Shown: one piece after another, positions 4,604 to 5,777 of the stretch
Layout: each line of letters starts with the position of its first letter
Numbering within the stretch: position 1 is the first letter of the stretch
Assembly (NCBI GenBank): GCA_023437755.1
Contig: JAEZFJ010000037.1
Span: 1-5,777 of the forward strand
Source of the DNA: Pseudomonadota bacterium
Lineage (GTDB): Bacteria > Pseudomonadota > Alphaproteobacteria > Rhizobiales > Devosiaceae
DNA length: 5,777 bases
Direction: 5' to 3'
Translations under genes and position numbers: made by a program
Notes under the pieces: model-generated
What the model was told of the DNA's origin: nothing
The model's database searches: none
Seen by the model: only the letters and a program-made list of their open reading frames with translations

Positions 4604-4914
4604 TGCGTAACGTCATCGACACGCTTTGGCGGTGGATCGATCTGCCGTTCAAGTTCGCGGCCGTCGCCCTCATCACCCTCTACCGCTACACCCTGTCCGC
4701 CTTTGTCGGGCGAACCTGCCGGCATGCGCCGACCTGCTCGGAGTATACCGGCGAGGCAATCTGGCGTTTCGGCTTCTGGCCGGGGGGCTGGATGGGGCTT
4801 GCCCGCCTCAGCCGCTGCCGTCCAGGCGGGACGCATGGGTATGACCCGGTGCCGGAGGCGCTGCCTGAGGCAGGGCGATGGTACGTGCCGTGGCGGTACG
4901 GGCACTGGAAGTAA
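4603..4914 (+). CDS. yidD: Membrane protein insertion efficiency factor YidD
   Basis: YidD is a small, membrane-associated protein that assists YidC/Sec-dependent insertion of inner-membrane proteins. The 103-residue protein has the family core: LYRYTLSAFVGRTCRHAPTC (26-45), SEYTGEAIWRFG (46-57), GGWMGLARLSRCRPGG (61-76), and GYDPVP (79-84). The three conserved cysteines are C39, C45 and C72. An amphipathic or hydrophobic N-terminal stretch (about 8-32) fits membrane attachment. The C-terminal tail rich in Trp and Tyr (90-103) is longer than in minimal homologues of about 70-85 residues. ATG 4603 overlaps the preceding TGA (4601-4603), implying translational coupling; TTG at 4600 is less likely. 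In many bacteria yidD sits beside rnpA and yidC; here it lies before thrS, as I recall from other alphaproteobacteria. Confidence 0.93.
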   Translation: MRNVIDTLWRWIDLPFKFAAVALITLYRYTLSAFVGRTCRHAPTCSEYTGEAIWRFGFWPGGWMGLARLSRCRPGGTHGYDPVPEALPEAGRWYVPWRYGHWK

Positions 4915-4941
4915 CGCGTTGCATGCCTGCGGGCACAAGGC

Positions 4942-4969
4942 TGGAAATGCCGCTCAATCGTGCTAGACA
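4942..4969 (+). promoter_or_regulatory. thrS: Weak candidate thrS promoter
   Basis: TGGAAA (4942-4947), a 16-bp spacer and TAGACA (4964-4969) lie in the 114-bp gap between yidD and thrS. They match consensus at 4 and 3 of 6 positions. A TGCTAGAC-like -10 fits the relaxed promoters of sphingomonads, but the support is weak. Transcription would begin near 4976, just before the leader hairpin. Confidence 0.2.
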
Positions 4970-4978
4970 GGCGCCCTT

Positions 4979-4999
4979 GCCGCGCAACACCCGCGCGGC
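4979..4999 (+). promoter_or_regulatory. GC-rich hairpin in the thrS leader
   Basis: GCCGCGC (4979-4985) pairs perfectly with GCGCGGC (4993-4999) around the loop AACACCC. It lies 29 bp before the thrS ATG and just upstream of its Shine-Dalgarno. No T-run follows, so termination is unlikely. Leader structures control thrS in other bacteria, but I see no tRNA-like or T-box element here. Confidence 0.3.
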
Positions 5000-5028
5000 G
5001 GATGCAACATGATTTCTGGAGACCTCCA

Positions 5029-5777
5029 ATGTCGATCAAGGTGACATTCCCCGATGGCGCTGCTCGCGAATACGCGGTCGGCACTACCGGCACCGAGATC
5101 GTGGAAGGCATCAGCAAGAGCCTTGCCAAGAAGACGGTGGCCATGCGCTGGAACGGGGCGCTGAACGACCTGTCCGACAAGCTAGAAAGCGACGGCAGGA
5201 TCGAGTTCGTCACGCGCGACAGCGGGTCCAAGGACGTGCTGGAACTGATCCGGCACGACGCCGCGCACGTCCTCGCCGAAGCGGTGCAGGAGCTCTGGCC
5301 CGGCACGCAGGTCACCATCGGCCCGGTGATCGAGAACGGCTTCTATTACGACTTCAAGCGCGACACGCCGTTTTCCGAAGAGGACTTTCCCGCCATCGAG
5401 AAGAAGATGGCGGAAATCATCGAGCGCGGTGCAGCCTTCACCAAGGAGGTCTGGACGCGAGACGAGGCAAAGCAGGTCTTCAAGTCGAAAGGCGAGGACT
5501 TCAAGGTCGAGCTCGTCGACGCGATCCCCGCGGACCAGTCGATCAAGATCTACAAGCAGGGCCAGTGGTTCGACCTTTGCCGTGGTCCGCACATGCGCTC
5601 CACCAAGGACGTCGGCACGGCCTTCAAGTTGACCAAGGTGGCGGGCGCCTATTGGCGTGGCGACAGCAACAACCCGGTGCTGAGCCGCATCTACGGCACA
5701 GCCTTCCCGTCGCAGAAGGAGCTTGACGAGTACCTCCACATGATGGAGGAGGCGGAAAAGCGCGATCACCGCAAGAT
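5029..5777 (+). CDS. thrS: Threonyl-tRNA synthetase, N-terminal part (runs off the right edge)
   Basis: ThrRS charges tRNA(Thr) with threonine and clears mischarged Ser-tRNA(Thr). The 249 visible codons cover the N-terminal TGS domain (about 1-62) and the editing (SAD) domain (about 63-225). The editing zinc-site motifs are intact: HDAAH with H76 and H80, and DLCRGPH with C184 and H188. The visible end (EYLHMMEEAEKRDHRK) is the linker helix into the class II catalytic core, which is outside the window. Full-length homologues are about 640-670 residues. ATG 5029 has a clear Shine-Dalgarno, GGAGA (5018-5022), with 6 nt of spacing. That site is half of a small inverted repeat, TGGAG/CTCCA (5017-5028). 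yidD lies 114 bp upstream. Confidence 0.97.
   Translation, partial: MSIKVTFPDGAAREYAVGTTGTEIVEGISKSLAKKTVAMRWNGALNDLSDKLESDGRIEFVTRDSGSKDVLELIRHDAAHVLAEAVQELWPGTQVTIGPVIENGFYYDFKRDTPFSEEDFPAIEKKMAEIIERGAAFTKEVWTRDEAKQVFKSKGEDFKVELVDAIPADQSIKIYKQGQWFDLCRGPHMRSTKDVGTAFKLTKVAGAYWRGDSNNPVLSRIYGTAFPSQKELDEYLHMMEEAEKRDHRK

Noticed and set aside
4924..4935. TGCC-TGCG-GGCA hairpin after yidD as a terminator
   Set aside because: The stem is only 4 bp and no T-run follows on the plus strand.
4686..5769. Two long minus-strand frames antisense to yidD and thrS
   Set aside because: Both oppose strongly recognised genes and have no independent support.
1..5777. Mobile elements, CRISPR arrays, tRNA or rRNA genes, toxin-antitoxin or defence genes
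   Set aside because: No transposase or integrase motifs, no regularly spaced direct repeats, no tRNA-like cloverleaf and no recognisable defence genes were seen; the genes are core metabolic and signalling genes.

Overview
The window is high-GC, densely packed bacterial chromosome. The gene set is PAS_5 with PilZ, rhomboid, monofunctional hisI, folE, a two-cysteine Fe-S scaffold, yidD and thrS. Together with a perfect CtrA-type box (TTAA-N7-TTAA), it points to an alphaproteobacterium, most likely a sphingomonad such as Novosphingobium or a relative. The genus is inferred from protein resemblance only. I see no insertion sequence, phage gene, CRISPR array, tRNA or rRNA, so this looks like core chromosome rather than an accessory island.

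Left part (1-1250): the start of a PilZ-domain gene runs off the left edge on the minus strand. Upstream of it, on the same strand, is a PAS_5 sensory protein. The two are separated by 111 bp containing two inverted repeats. The PAS gene diverges from a plus-strand rhomboid protease gene. The intergenic space between them holds the CtrA-type box and a possible 19-codon leader ORF with a strong Shine-Dalgarno sequence.

Middle (1244-4007): rhomboid and hisI converge and their stop codons overlap by 4 bp. hisI, an AraC-type regulator with a GyrI-like ligand domain, and folE lie on the minus strand with gaps of 44 and 75 bp. They could be read as folE, then the AraC gene, then hisI. A 9-bp perfect inverted repeat lies directly in front of hisI.

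Right part (4008-5777): folE diverges from a plus-strand cluster made of an Fe-S scaffold-like gene, yidD (start overlapping the previous stop) and, after 114 bp, thrS, which is cut off by the right edge. The space between folE and the scaffold gene is the richest non-coding stretch here. Two opposed promoter-like sequences share one symmetric TATATA -10 element. The predicted folE leader RNA folds into three hairpins, and the last one presents the folE ribosome binding site in its loop. This is a candidate folate or pterin-responsive cis-regulatory RNA and is the best lead in the window.

Functionally the genes are mostly housekeeping: histidine and folate biosynthesis, membrane protein insertion and threonyl-tRNA charging. 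The left edge adds a signalling pair (PAS_5 and PilZ) that may belong to the CtrA/c-di-GMP network. I found no clear novel multi-gene system; the unusual material is regulatory.
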